From positions 62,001 through 126,000 of the forward strand of contig JAYRFK010000065.1 in NCBI GenBank assembly GCA_041908445.1: a stretch of 64,000 bases of DNA. Reading direction: 5' to 3'. The translations under genes were made by a program, and so were the position numbers. The notes beneath the pieces were generated by a model that saw only the letters and a program-made list of their open reading frames with translations, was not told the DNA's origin and did no database searches. This DNA is from JAEUJM01 sp041908445 (GTDB lineage: Bacteria; Actinomycetota; Acidimicrobiia; Acidimicrobiales; DATDAH01). Positions 34,209 to 40,453 of the stretch are shown piece by piece. Position 1 is the first letter of the stretch, and the number at the start of each line of letters is the position of its first letter.

Positions 34209-35090
34209 TCATCGTCGGTCCTCGTCGGGAGCGGGGCTGCCGGTGGCGAGCCAGCGGTCGCGCAGGGCGACGAGCACGGCGAGCGAGATGGCGACCATGA
34301 CCAGGCTGAGGGCGATGGCGGCGCCGCGGTCGCTCTCGCGGGTGATGAAGACCGCCAGCGGCATGGTCTGGGTGCGGCCCTGGAGGTTGCCGGCGAACGT
34401 GATGGTCGCCCCGAACTCGCCGAGTGCCCGCGCCCAACAGAGGACGGCGCCGGCGATGAGGGCGGGCCGGACGGCGGGCAGCGTCACCCGGCGGAAGACG
34501 GTCCAGGGCCGGGCGCCGAGGGTGGCGGCGGCGTCCTCGTAGCGGCGGTCGGCGGCGCGGAACGCGGCCTCGACCGTCACGACGAGGAAGGGCATGGCCA
34601 CGAAGGTCTCGGCGACCACGACCCCGGTGGTGGAGAAGGGCAGGACGATGCCGAACCACTGGTCGAGGTACTGGCCCACGAGCCCGCGGCGGCCCAGGGC
34701 GAGGAGCAGGGCGGCGCCGCCGACGACCGGGGGGAGCACCATCGGGAGCGTGACGAGGCCCCGGGCGAGGCGGCGGCCCGGGAAGGCGACCCGGGCCAGC
34801 ACCCAGGCCAGCGGCACGCCCAGCGCCAGCGAGATCGCGGTGGCGAGCACGCTCGTGAGGAGCGACAGGCGGAGGGCCTCACGGACGGCGTCGGTGCCGA
34901 GCAGTTCCCAGAGGTCGCTCCACGGCGCCCGTTGCAGCAGCCCGACGAGGGGCAGGACGACGAGCAGCCCGGCGAGGACGGCGGGCACGACCAGCACGAT
35001 CGGCGTCCGCCGGCGGCCGGACCGCCGCCGGCCTGCCCGGGGTGGGCGGGCCGGCGAGGGCCGCTCGGGGTCGAGATCGGGGTGATCCAC
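34209..35090 (-). CDS. modB: Molybdate ABC transporter permease
   Basis: The 293-aa permease has a short basic N-terminus and about six membrane helices (PIVLVVPAVLAGLLVVLPLVGLL and others). The cytoplasmic ATPase-coupling loop is GARPWTVFRRVTLPAVRPALIAG, followed by LGEFGATITFAGNLQGRTQTMPLAVF, characteristic of ModB. GTG 35090 is chosen because CACCAT lies 7 nt upstream and earlier in-frame codons run into the homopolymer patch. It lies between modA and modC on the same strand. Confidence 0.9.
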   Translation of the reverse strand: MDHPDLDPERPSPARPPRAGRRRSGRRRTPIVLVVPAVLAGLLVVLPLVGLLQRAPWSDLWELLGTDAVREALRLSLLTSVLATAISLALGVPLAWVLARVAFPGRRLARGLVTLPMVLPPVVGGAALLLALGRRGLVGQYLDQWFGIVLPFSTTGVVVAETFVAMPFLVVTVEAAFRAADRRYEDAAATLGARPWTVFRRVTLPAVRPALIAGAVLCWARALGEFGATITFAGNLQGRTQTMPLAVFITRESDRGAAIALSLVMVAISLAVLVALRDRWLATGSPAPDEDRR

Positions 35091-35146
35091 GGCCCCGATG
35101 GTGCCCCGTGGGAGCCCGGGCGTGCCCGGACCGGTCACAGAGCGAC

Positions 35147-35222
35147 GGGGGGGGGGGTGGGGTCGGGGACCCCCCCCCGGGGGGGGGGGTCCGGGGGGGG
35201 GGGGGCCCGCCCCCCCCCCCCC
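35147..35222. other. G/C homopolymer patch between modA and modB
   Basis: Alternating runs: 11 G (35147-35157), 9 C (35170-35178), 11 G (35179-35189), 13 G (35193-35205) and 13 C (35210-35222). It fills the intergenic space and would form strong nested hairpins if real. Run lengths are probably unreliable. Confidence 0.6.
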
Positions 35223-35236
35223 GACCGTGGGGGTCG

Positions 35237-36052
35237 TCACGACGGCGGCAGGAACCCGAAGTCCGCGAGGACCTGCTGGCCGTCGTCGGAGAGCACGTAC
35301 TCGACGAAGGCGCTCGCGCCGTCCGCGGCGGGGGCCTCGGCCACCGTGGCGATCGGGTAGATCGCGTCGACGTTGAATTCCGCCGGGATCTCGACGCCGT
35401 CCACCTCGTCGTCGTTGGCGAGCACGTCGGTGACGTAGACGATGCCGGCGTCGAGGTCGCCGCTGGCGACCTTGGCGGCCACATCGGTGACCTTGGCCTC
35501 TTCGGTGTCGATCGAGGGGGTCACGCCGGCGTTGTCGAAGATCTCCTGCGCGTAGGCGCCGCAGGGGACGTCGGGGGCGCAGACGCCGAGGAAGAGCTCC
35601 TCGTTCGCGAAGTCCTCGATGCGCGTGACCCCGCCGGGGTTGCCGGCGGGCACCGCGATCTCGGCCTGGTTGCGGGCGAAGACCTGCGGGTCGTCGGCGT
35701 TGTCCTCGGCGTCGACGAGCTTGGCCATGTTGTTCTCGTCGGCCGAAGCGAAGACGTCGGCGGTCCCGAGGGCCTCCCCGCTCGTGATCGACTCCACCAG
35801 GTCGGACGACGCACCGAAGCTGAACTCGACGGTGGTGCCGGGGTTGGCGGCCTCGAAGTCGGCGCCGATCTCGGTGAAGGCGTCGGTGAGTGAGGAGGCG
35901 GCGAAGACCGTGATGGTCTGCGCCTCGGCGCCGGCCGTCGTGGTCGTGGCCGCGTCACCCGACTCGGCGACGTCGCTGTCGGAGTCCGATCCGCAGGCGA
36001 CGAGGGTGAGGGCCAGCGCGGCGGCGAGGCCCACGGCAGCGAGCCGGCGCAT
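35237..36052 (-). CDS. modA: Molybdate ABC transporter substrate-binding lipoprotein
   Basis: The 271-aa periplasmic-type binding protein starts with a lipoprotein signal (LAAALALTLVACGS) and a Ser/Asp/Thr linker. The mature domain contains TITVFAASSLTDAFTEIG, FSFGASSDLVESI with the oxyanion-binding Ser pair, ADVFASADENNMAKL, and DAGIVYVTDV, all ModA features. Its ATG shares one base with the stop of the upstream HTH-TOBE gene (TGATG), placing both in one operon. Confidence 0.93.
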   Translation of the reverse strand: MRRLAAVGLAAALALTLVACGSDSDSDVAESGDAATTTTAGAEAQTITVFAASSLTDAFTEIGADFEAANPGTTVEFSFGASSDLVESITSGEALGTADVFASADENNMAKLVDAEDNADDPQVFARNQAEIAVPAGNPGGVTRIEDFANEELFLGVCAPDVPCGAYAQEIFDNAGVTPSIDTEEAKVTDVAAKVASGDLDAGIVYVTDVLANDDEVDGVEIPAEFNVDAIYPIATVAEAPAADGASAFVEYVLSDDGQQVLADFGFLPPS

Positions 36053-36453
36053 CACGACGCCGCCGGGAGGGAGATGACGACGTCGGTCGACTTCACCGAT
36101 GCCACCGCGAGCACGCCGGGGGCGAGCTTCAGCTCCTCGGCCGCCTCGGAGGTGAGCACCGAGACGAGGCGGTAGGGGCCGGCGGCGAGCTCCACCTTGG
36201 CCACGATGTCGTCGCTCGTGACCTTGGTGACGATGCCGGTGAAGCGGTTCCGGGCGGAGCTGGCGCCGATGGCGGGGATCTCCACCTGGCCGGCGGCGGA
36301 CTCGAGGAACGCGGCGAGGTCGGCCCCGTCGATCACCCGGTCCCCCCGCTCCGTCCGGCTCGTCGCGAGCCGCCCGTCGTCGCACCAGCGGCGCACCGTG
36401 TCGGCGCTCACCCCCAGCAGATCTGCAACCTGTCCTGGTCGATAGCTTGGCAT
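36052..36453 (-). CDS. HTH-TOBE molybdate-responsive regulator
   Basis: The 133-aa protein fuses an excisionase/MerR-type HTH (PSYRPGQVADLLGVSADTVRRWCDDGRL, residues 2-30, with VIDGADLAAFL) to a single TOBE/Mop domain (ARNRFTGIVTKVTSDDIVAKVELAAGPYRLVSVLT...). Mop domains bind molybdate or tungstate, so this is a compact one-component sensor, likely controlling the modABC genes it leads. An ORF start at 36501 exists, but ATG 36453 has TATGGT 6 nt upstream. Confidence 0.88.
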   Translation of the reverse strand: MPSYRPGQVADLLGVSADTVRRWCDDGRLATSRTERGDRVIDGADLAAFLESAAGQVEIPAIGASSARNRFTGIVTKVTSDDIVAKVELAAGPYRLVSVLTSEAAEELKLAPGVLAVASVKSTDVVISLPAAS

Positions 36454-36459
36454 CTGCCC

Positions 36460-36465
36460 ACCATA
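36460..36465 (-). promoter_or_regulatory. -10 box of leaderless promoter for the mod operon
   Basis: TATGGT on the minus strand, 6 nt before ATG 36453. One of the clearest examples of the window's leaderless pattern. Confidence 0.6.
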
Positions 36466-36489
36466 GGCGGCAATAGACCTGGTGTCTGC

Positions 36490-36499
36490 GAGATATCTC
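36490..36499. promoter_or_regulatory. Palindrome upstream of the mod promoter, possible operator
   Basis: GAGATATCTC, a perfect 10-bp palindrome about 37-46 bp upstream of the predicted transcription start of the HTH-TOBE gene, in the -35 region. It could be a binding site for that regulator. Position only; no second copy seen. Confidence 0.35.
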
Positions 36500-36504
36500 A
36501 CGAA

Positions 36505-36524
36505 CTGGCTCCTGATTTCGGTGC
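36505..36524. repeat. Left arm of palindrome copy A, split by the IS21 element
   Basis: CTGGCTCCTGATTTCGGTGC. Its complement is at 39310-39329 across the insertion element; together they form a 20-bp perfect stem with a TGGA loop once the IS and one target copy are removed. Flanked by CGAA, as in copy B. Confidence 0.88.
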
Positions 36525-36529
36525 TGGAG
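36524..36529. repeat. Left 6-bp target-site duplication of the IS21 element
   Basis: CTGGAG, repeated at 39305-39310 on the other side. Confidence 0.88.
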
Positions 36530-36625
36530 TGTCAACGGCCAGTTGGTTCCGCGCGTAGGCGGTCAGCGGAACTGCGCGCTGGTGGCCATGTGAACCGCGC
36601 GGTGGTGGCCAGCAGAACCGCGCGG
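36530..36625. repeat. IS21 left end with multiple terminal repeats
   Basis: After the tip come GCGCGTAGGCGG, then related units at 36568-36588 (core GCGCGCTGGTGGCCA), 36591-36611 (core GCGCGGTGGTGGCCA) and a partial one at 36614-36625 (AGAACCGCGCGG). In this family such repeats are transposase binding sites. Confidence 0.75.
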
Positions 36626-36635
36626 TTCACGATGG

Positions 36636-37394
36636 TCAGTCCAGGGGCGTCACCCCCTTGCCGGTGGTGGCTTGGGTGAGGCGGATGCTGTCGCCGGCGG
36701 TCAACACGATGTGGGCGTGGTGTAGGAGCCGGTCGACGGTGGCGTTGGCGATGGTCTTGGGCATGAGCTCGTCGAACCCGGCGGGGTGCAGGTTCGACGA
36801 CAGCGCGATCGATCGTTTCTCGTAGGCGGCGTCGACGACCCGGTAGAGCGCTTCGGCGGTGTCGGCAGCGACGGGGAGCAGGCCGATGTCGTCGATCACG
36901 GTGACATCCGCGCGCATGATGCGTTTGATGGCCCGGCCGGTGGTGTCATCGGCGCCGTGGCGCCGGACGACCGCGCCGAGGTCTTCGAGGCTGAACCAGG
37001 AGACCTTGTGGCCGGCGTCGATGGCGGCGTGGCCGAGACCCTCGAGGAAGTGGGTCTTGCCGGTGCCGGACGGTCCGCACACGACGAGGTTCTCGCCGCG
37101 GGTGACCCACTCGAGGGTCCGCAGGGCCCGCTGGGTGGGCGGCGGGATCGACGAGAGGGTGTCGTCCCAGGCGTCGAAGGTCTTGCCGGTGGGGAACCCG
37201 GCGGCCTTGCGGCGCGCGGCGACGCTGGAGGCTTGGCGGCCGGCGAGCTCTTCGGCGAGCAGCGCCCGGACCGCTTCGGCGGGTTCCCAACGTTGCGCCT
37301 TCGCGGTCGCGAGCAGCTCGGGGGCGGCTCGGCGCATGTGCGGCAGCCGCAGGGCCTTGAGCAGACCGACGGTCTCGTCGACGGGGCCGGTCAC
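36636..37394 (-). CDS. istB: IS21 helper ATPase IstB
   Basis: The 252-aa AAA+ protein assists the transposase in target selection. Walker A is GPSGTGKTHFLEGL, Walker B is DVTVIDDIGLLPV, and sensor-type residues lie in RSIALSSNLHPAGFDELMP. GTG 37394 overlaps the stop of the 75-aa ORF (GTGA). A longer ORF start at 37637 would run through that small gene in another frame. No disruption is seen. Confidence 0.92.
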   Translation of the reverse strand: MTGPVDETVGLLKALRLPHMRRAAPELLATAKAQRWEPAEAVRALLAEELAGRQASSVAARRKAAGFPTGKTFDAWDDTLSSIPPPTQRALRTLEWVTRGENLVVCGPSGTGKTHFLEGLGHAAIDAGHKVSWFSLEDLGAVVRRHGADDTTGRAIKRIMRADVTVIDDIGLLPVAADTAEALYRVVDAAYEKRSIALSSNLHPAGFDELMPKTIANATVDRLLHHAHIVLTAGDSIRLTQATTGKGVTPLD

Positions 37395-37618
37395 CGGGGG
37401 CCGCCGAGTTCGTCGATGGCGACGCTGCGGGCCTCGGTCACCACCGCGGCGAGGCGGACCAGGTCGTCGTGGAGATCGTCGAGGCGGTAGTGGTCGCTGG
37501 CGAAGCGGCACAGGCTGGGCTCGAGCCCGTGGCGGTCGCTCGCGAGCCAGTCGGCGACGAACTCCAACGCGCCGACGAGATCGACGGCGTCGACCAGATC
37601 CACAGCCACGCCGGTCAT
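37391..37618 (-). CDS. 75-aa ORF between istA and istB
   Basis: The start ATG overlaps the istA stop (ATGA) and its stop overlaps the istB start (GTGA), so ribosomes could pass through all three genes. The product is acidic and helical (VDLVDAVDLVGALEFVADWLASDRHG, then DLHDDLVRLAAVVTEARSVAIDEL). No known domain is recognised. Classical IS21 has only istA and istB, so this may be an accessory factor. Perfect start/stop coupling argues against a chance ORF. Confidence 0.65.
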   Translation of the reverse strand: MTGVAVDLVDAVDLVGALEFVADWLASDRHGLEPSLCRFASDHYRLDDLHDDLVRLAAVVTEARSVAIDELGGPR

Positions 37619-39114
37619 CGCCCGGTCTCCTCGTCACCGCCGAACCCGGCCCAGGCGCCGGTGCCGGCCTGCAACGAGTGGACCTCGCCGGCGGCGCGTC
37701 GGGCGCCGGGCGGGTTCGCTGCGAGGATCGACGCCAGGTCGCCTTCGGCGAACCGGGCGAACATCGCGGCGTGGCCCAACGCCCAGTCGACCCGCTCGGG
37801 GCCGTGGAGGCGGGCGAGGGTCACGGCCTCGGCCATCTTGGCCTTCACCCGACTGGCGCCAGCGGAGGCGGCTTCGACCAGCCACGTGCGGGCGCCTTCG
37901 CCGATCGCCAAGAACTCGGCCTCCGCCGCGTTGGCCGGCCTGGGTTGGCGGGCCAACGCTCCCGGCGGCCGGGGCGGGTAGTGGTCGTCGTCGATCACCG
38001 GGGTGCCCGGCGTCGACCGGCGATGCCGGGCCACCTCGACCGGGCCCGCCCCCGAGGTGTGGACCGCGACGACCTCGTCGCCGTCGACCCGCACCCACAC
38101 GATGTCGTCGACCAGGGTGTGCGGGACCGAGTAGGTGACCCCGCCGTAGCTGATCGTCGATGACCACGACACCCGGCGGGTCTCACCGAACGCCGCGGTG
38201 AACGGCGCTTCGGGCAGCCGGTGCAGGCGGGACTGTTCCTCGGCGAGCATCTCGCCAGGAACCCGCCGCGTGACCCGATGGGGCCGGCCGTTGACCTTGG
38301 CCATGAACGCCTCGCACGCGTCGACGAGCTCACCCCAGGACCCATACGCGGCCAACAAGTTGACCTCGGTCGGGACCAGATCGGCCTTCGCGACCCGCAC
38401 CGTTGCTTCCGACCCGCCCTTGGACTCCGGGTCCGCCGGCACACACGTCGCGACCGTCACCCCGTAGTGCAAACCGGCCGCGACGACCATCGGGTGACGC
38501 ACCGGAATCCCCGCCACATGGCCGGAGGTGACCGTCCGCTCGTTGTCGGTCAACCAGAACGTCGGCGCCCCACCCCAGCGGCGCATCGACGAGTCCACAC
38601 ACGCGATCACCGTCGGCAACGTCCGGTCCCACGTCGGGATCACCACCCGGTGGCGGCACCACGCCAACCACGCGCAGAACAGATTCACCACCCGCCCGGC
38701 GATCGACGGGCCCTGCCCCCAGTCCCACTGCGCCCACATCCCCGGCTCCACGATCCACGGCCGATACACCCGCCGCCGGCCCGCCCGAAACGCCGCCTTG
38801 GCCTCCGCGACCGCCCGCCGCGTCGTGCGGTCCGACCCGTCGAACCCCAACGCCACCAACTTGTCGTGGCACACATCGGCGCGGACCCGGCCACCCGAGC
38901 GGTCCACCCACTCCTCGATCTTCGGGAGGAACGGATCGATCAACCGGACCCGACCGACCGGGACGACCAGCCCGCCCAGCTCGCCCCGGTCCCGGCGGGC
39001 GACCCAGTCCGCCACGGTGTTCGGCGAGCACCCCGCCAACTCGCCCGCAGCCCGAAACGACCCGGTCAGGTCGAATGCTTCGAGAATCTCTGTCACTTGC
39101 TTGCCATCCTTCAC
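37615..39114 (-). CDS. istA: IS21 transposase IstA
   Basis: The 499-aa DDE transposase has an N-terminal HTH (AAGELAGCSPNTVADWVARR) and an integrase catalytic core with Asp in WAQWDWGQGP, Asp in FWLTDNERTV and Glu in ESKGGSEATVRVAKADL. The C-terminal domain contains VSWSSTISYGGVTYSVP and VWVRVDGDEVV, typical of the family. GTG 39114 has a GGGAGGA ribosome-binding site. The gene appears complete, so the element may still be active. Confidence 0.93.
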   Translation of the reverse strand: MKDGKQVTEILEAFDLTGSFRAAGELAGCSPNTVADWVARRDRGELGGLVVPVGRVRLIDPFLPKIEEWVDRSGGRVRADVCHDKLVALGFDGSDRTTRRAVAEAKAAFRAGRRRVYRPWIVEPGMWAQWDWGQGPSIAGRVVNLFCAWLAWCRHRVVIPTWDRTLPTVIACVDSSMRRWGGAPTFWLTDNERTVTSGHVAGIPVRHPMVVAAGLHYGVTVATCVPADPESKGGSEATVRVAKADLVPTEVNLLAAYGSWGELVDACEAFMAKVNGRPHRVTRRVPGEMLAEEQSRLHRLPEAPFTAAFGETRRVSWSSTISYGGVTYSVPHTLVDDIVWVRVDGDEVVAVHTSGAGPVEVARHRRSTPGTPVIDDDHYPPRPPGALARQPRPANAAEAEFLAIGEGARTWLVEAASAGASRVKAKMAEAVTLARLHGPERVDWALGHAAMFARFAEGDLASILAANPPGARRAAGEVHSLQAGTGAWAGFGGDEETGR

Positions 39115-39210
39115 GTCGTTCCTCCCAGTCGGGGGTCATCGGCTTGTCACCGACAACTCGACTGGGAGGAGCACCCGCCCGGGTGGACCCCGGCCAGGCA
39201 ACAGACACCC

Positions 39211-39304
39211 CGCGCGCTTCTGATGGCCACCAGCGCGCGATTCCAGTGGCCACCACCGCGCGGCTTCGTGTCCGCCTACGCGCAGAATCTCATGGCCGCC
39301 GACA
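39211..39304. repeat. IS21 right end with multiple terminal repeats
   Basis: In complement it reads TGTCGGCGGCCA, then GCGCGTAGGCGG, then units with cores GCGCGGTGGTGGCCA and GCGCGCTGGTGGCCA. It mirrors the left end in order and spacing. Confidence 0.75.
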
Positions 39305-39310
39305 CTGGAG
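39305..39310. repeat. Right 6-bp target-site duplication of the IS21 element
   Basis: CTGGAG, identical to 36524-36529. Confidence 0.88.
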
Positions 39311-39329
39311 CACCGAAATCAGGAGCCAG
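39310..39329. repeat. Right arm of palindrome copy A, containing the DUF559 stop codon
   Basis: GCACCGAAATCAGGAGCCAG, followed by AACGG as in copy B. The stop codon (39319-39321) and last codons of the DUF559 gene lie within this arm. Confidence 0.88.
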
Positions 39330-40233
39330 AACGGAGGGCCCGGAGGCGGCGGACCGTGCCGGCGGGGTCGAACCAGATCTCCGTGTCGGTGAAGGACTCG
39401 ACGCGATAGCCCTCGGCCTCCAGAGCCCGCCGCCGGGCGGCGTCGAGTCGCCGGTCGATGAGCGCGCCGTGGCAGAAGGCGCTGTCGACCTCGATGATCA
39501 GCCGTCGCCGCCGGCTGATGAAGTCGACCCGGCCGAGCCATTCGCGACCGAGCACGTGTCGCTGGCGTTCGAGGTCGTCCCACCCGGCCTCTCGAGCGAG
39601 CTGCTGGAAGCGGTCCTCGAGGTTCGTGTCGTTCGGGTGGTAGTCCGGACCCCGGTCCTCGATGAGCTCTCGCATCTGCGTGATCCCAGGCCGGCCGCGG
39701 GTCGCCAGCTCTCGGAGCATGCGAGTGACGCTCGTGTACGACAGCAGGTTCGCCCCCCAGGCCCGATCCAGCGCCTTCTCGGCGAGCCACGGTCTTGTCG
39801 CCGCCAGGTCGAAGGGGATGCGCGACGGGATGACGACCGGAACACCGTCGAGGACGGTTCGATGGTGGCGCGGCAGCGAACGGGGCTCATGGATCCGGTC
39901 GGCCAGGCGTGCCGGTTGCGACCGCGTGTTGCGGCGACGGGCCACTTCGATCTCTCTGAGATGGAAGCCCCGGAGTCGCCACCACGCGGCGTCCGACGTG
40001 TGTGAGAGCGCAGCGCCTTCGCCGGCGTCGAGCACGGCCTCCATCACTCGTTGACCACGCGATCGCGGGGAGCCGACTCGTCGGATGACCGTGCCGGTCA
40101 CCCGTTCCCAGCCGCCGGAGACCATCAGGTGGTCGACCTCGTCGTACGTGAGGCCCAGTGCGCGTGCCTGTCGCGTGGCGATGGACCCGTGCTGGCGTTC
40201 GGACAGGGCGTGGAGCTGGTCGGCGAGGTGCAT
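39319..40233 (-). CDS. AbiEi-type wHTH plus DUF559 (Vsr/PD-(D/E)XK-like) protein
   Basis: The 304-aa protein starts with an AbiEi_4-like winged helix (ERQHGSIATRQARALGLTYDEVDHLMVSGGWERV, residues ~12-50), then a middle region, and at ~205-300 a DUF559 domain: NLEDRFQQLAREAGW, GRVDFISRRRRLIIEVDSAFCHG (the D...ExD/H spacing of very-short-patch-repair-like nucleases) and RRALEAEGYRVESFTDTEIWFDP. Solitary copies of this architecture are common in actinobacteria and uncharacterised. No AbiEii toxin gene is adjacent. Palindromic repeats lie at its 3' end and just upstream, and a leader hairpin covers its ribosome-binding site. Confidence 0.85.
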   Translation of the reverse strand: MHLADQLHALSERQHGSIATRQARALGLTYDEVDHLMVSGGWERVTGTVIRRVGSPRSRGQRVMEAVLDAGEGAALSHTSDAAWWRLRGFHLREIEVARRRNTRSQPARLADRIHEPRSLPRHHRTVLDGVPVVIPSRIPFDLAATRPWLAEKALDRAWGANLLSYTSVTRMLRELATRGRPGITQMRELIEDRGPDYHPNDTNLEDRFQQLAREAGWDDLERQRHVLGREWLGRVDFISRRRRLIIEVDSAFCHGALIDRRLDAARRRALEAEGYRVESFTDTEIWFDPAGTVRRLRALRSGS

Positions 40234-40234
40234 G

Positions 40235-40270
40235 GCTTCCCCAGGAGGTCGGTTGCGATCTCGGGGAAGC
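40235..40270 (-). promoter_or_regulatory. 5'-leader hairpin covering the ribosome-binding site of the DUF559 gene
   Basis: GGGGAAGC at 40263-40270 and GCTTCCCC at 40235-40242 (plus strand) form a perfect 8-bp stem with a 20-nt loop. In the mRNA the second arm is GGGGAAGC, whose GGGGA is the only ribosome-binding site, 4-5 nt before the ATG. The loop contains ACCUCCU, the same sequence as the 16S rRNA anti-Shine-Dalgarno tail. Folding should reduce translation. Confidence 0.6.
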
Positions 40271-40277
40271 GCCGTCG

Positions 40278-40283
40278 AAGCTA
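40278..40283 (-). promoter_or_regulatory. -10 box of the DUF559 gene
   Basis: TAGCTT on the minus strand predicts a transcript start near 40271, so the mRNA would begin almost exactly at the leader hairpin. Confidence 0.45.
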
Positions 40284-40325
40284 GTGGCCCAGGTCGACGG
40301 TGTCACCCCTGCAACCTCGCCCGAA

Positions 40326-40369
40326 CTGGCTCCCGATTTCGGTGCCCTGGCACCGAAATCGGGAGCCAG
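40326..40369. repeat. Palindrome copy B: 21-bp perfect stem
   Basis: The left arm CTGGCTCCCGATTTCGGTGC plus C is mirrored exactly after a 2-nt centre. Flanks CGAA and AACGG match copy A. Compared with copy A, one stem pair is C-G instead of T-A. No T-run follows, so it is not a standard terminator, and it lies between two divergent genes. Confidence 0.9.
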
Positions 40370-40441
40370 AACGGGCGCAGGGGGACCGGGCGCGACGGGT
40401 CGCTGGGGCCGGGCGCCGGCGGGCGCCGGCGGGGGAGTGGG

Positions 40442-40447
40442 TAGGGT
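40442..40447 (+). promoter_or_regulatory. -10 box of leaderless promoter for the MscS-xylA-GH3 operon
   Basis: TAGGGT lies 6 nt before ATG 40454. Confidence 0.6.
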
Positions 40448-40453
40448 CGGACG

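Larger units (their letters stand above)
36530..39304 (-). mobile_element. IS21-family insertion sequence, 2775 bp, apparently intact
   Basis: The ends TGTCAACGGCCA and (complement) TGTCGGCGGCCA are imperfect inverted repeats ending in the TG..CA dinucleotides usual for the family. Each end holds further copies of a roughly 21-bp unit with core GCGCGGTGGTGGCCA. Three overlapping genes (istA, 75-aa ORF, istB) occupy the minus strand. A 6-bp duplication CTGGAG flanks it. The insertion point is the loop of a palindromic repeat. Confidence 0.92.

Noticed and set aside
39319..40233. Type IV toxin-antitoxin system (AbiEi/AbiEii)
   Set aside because: Only the AbiEi-like winged helix is present, fused to DUF559. 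No AbiEii nucleotidyltransferase is adjacent on either side.
40326..40369. Palindrome B as a rho-independent terminator
   Set aside because: No T-run follows on either strand, and it lies between the 5' ends of divergent genes, not after a gene.
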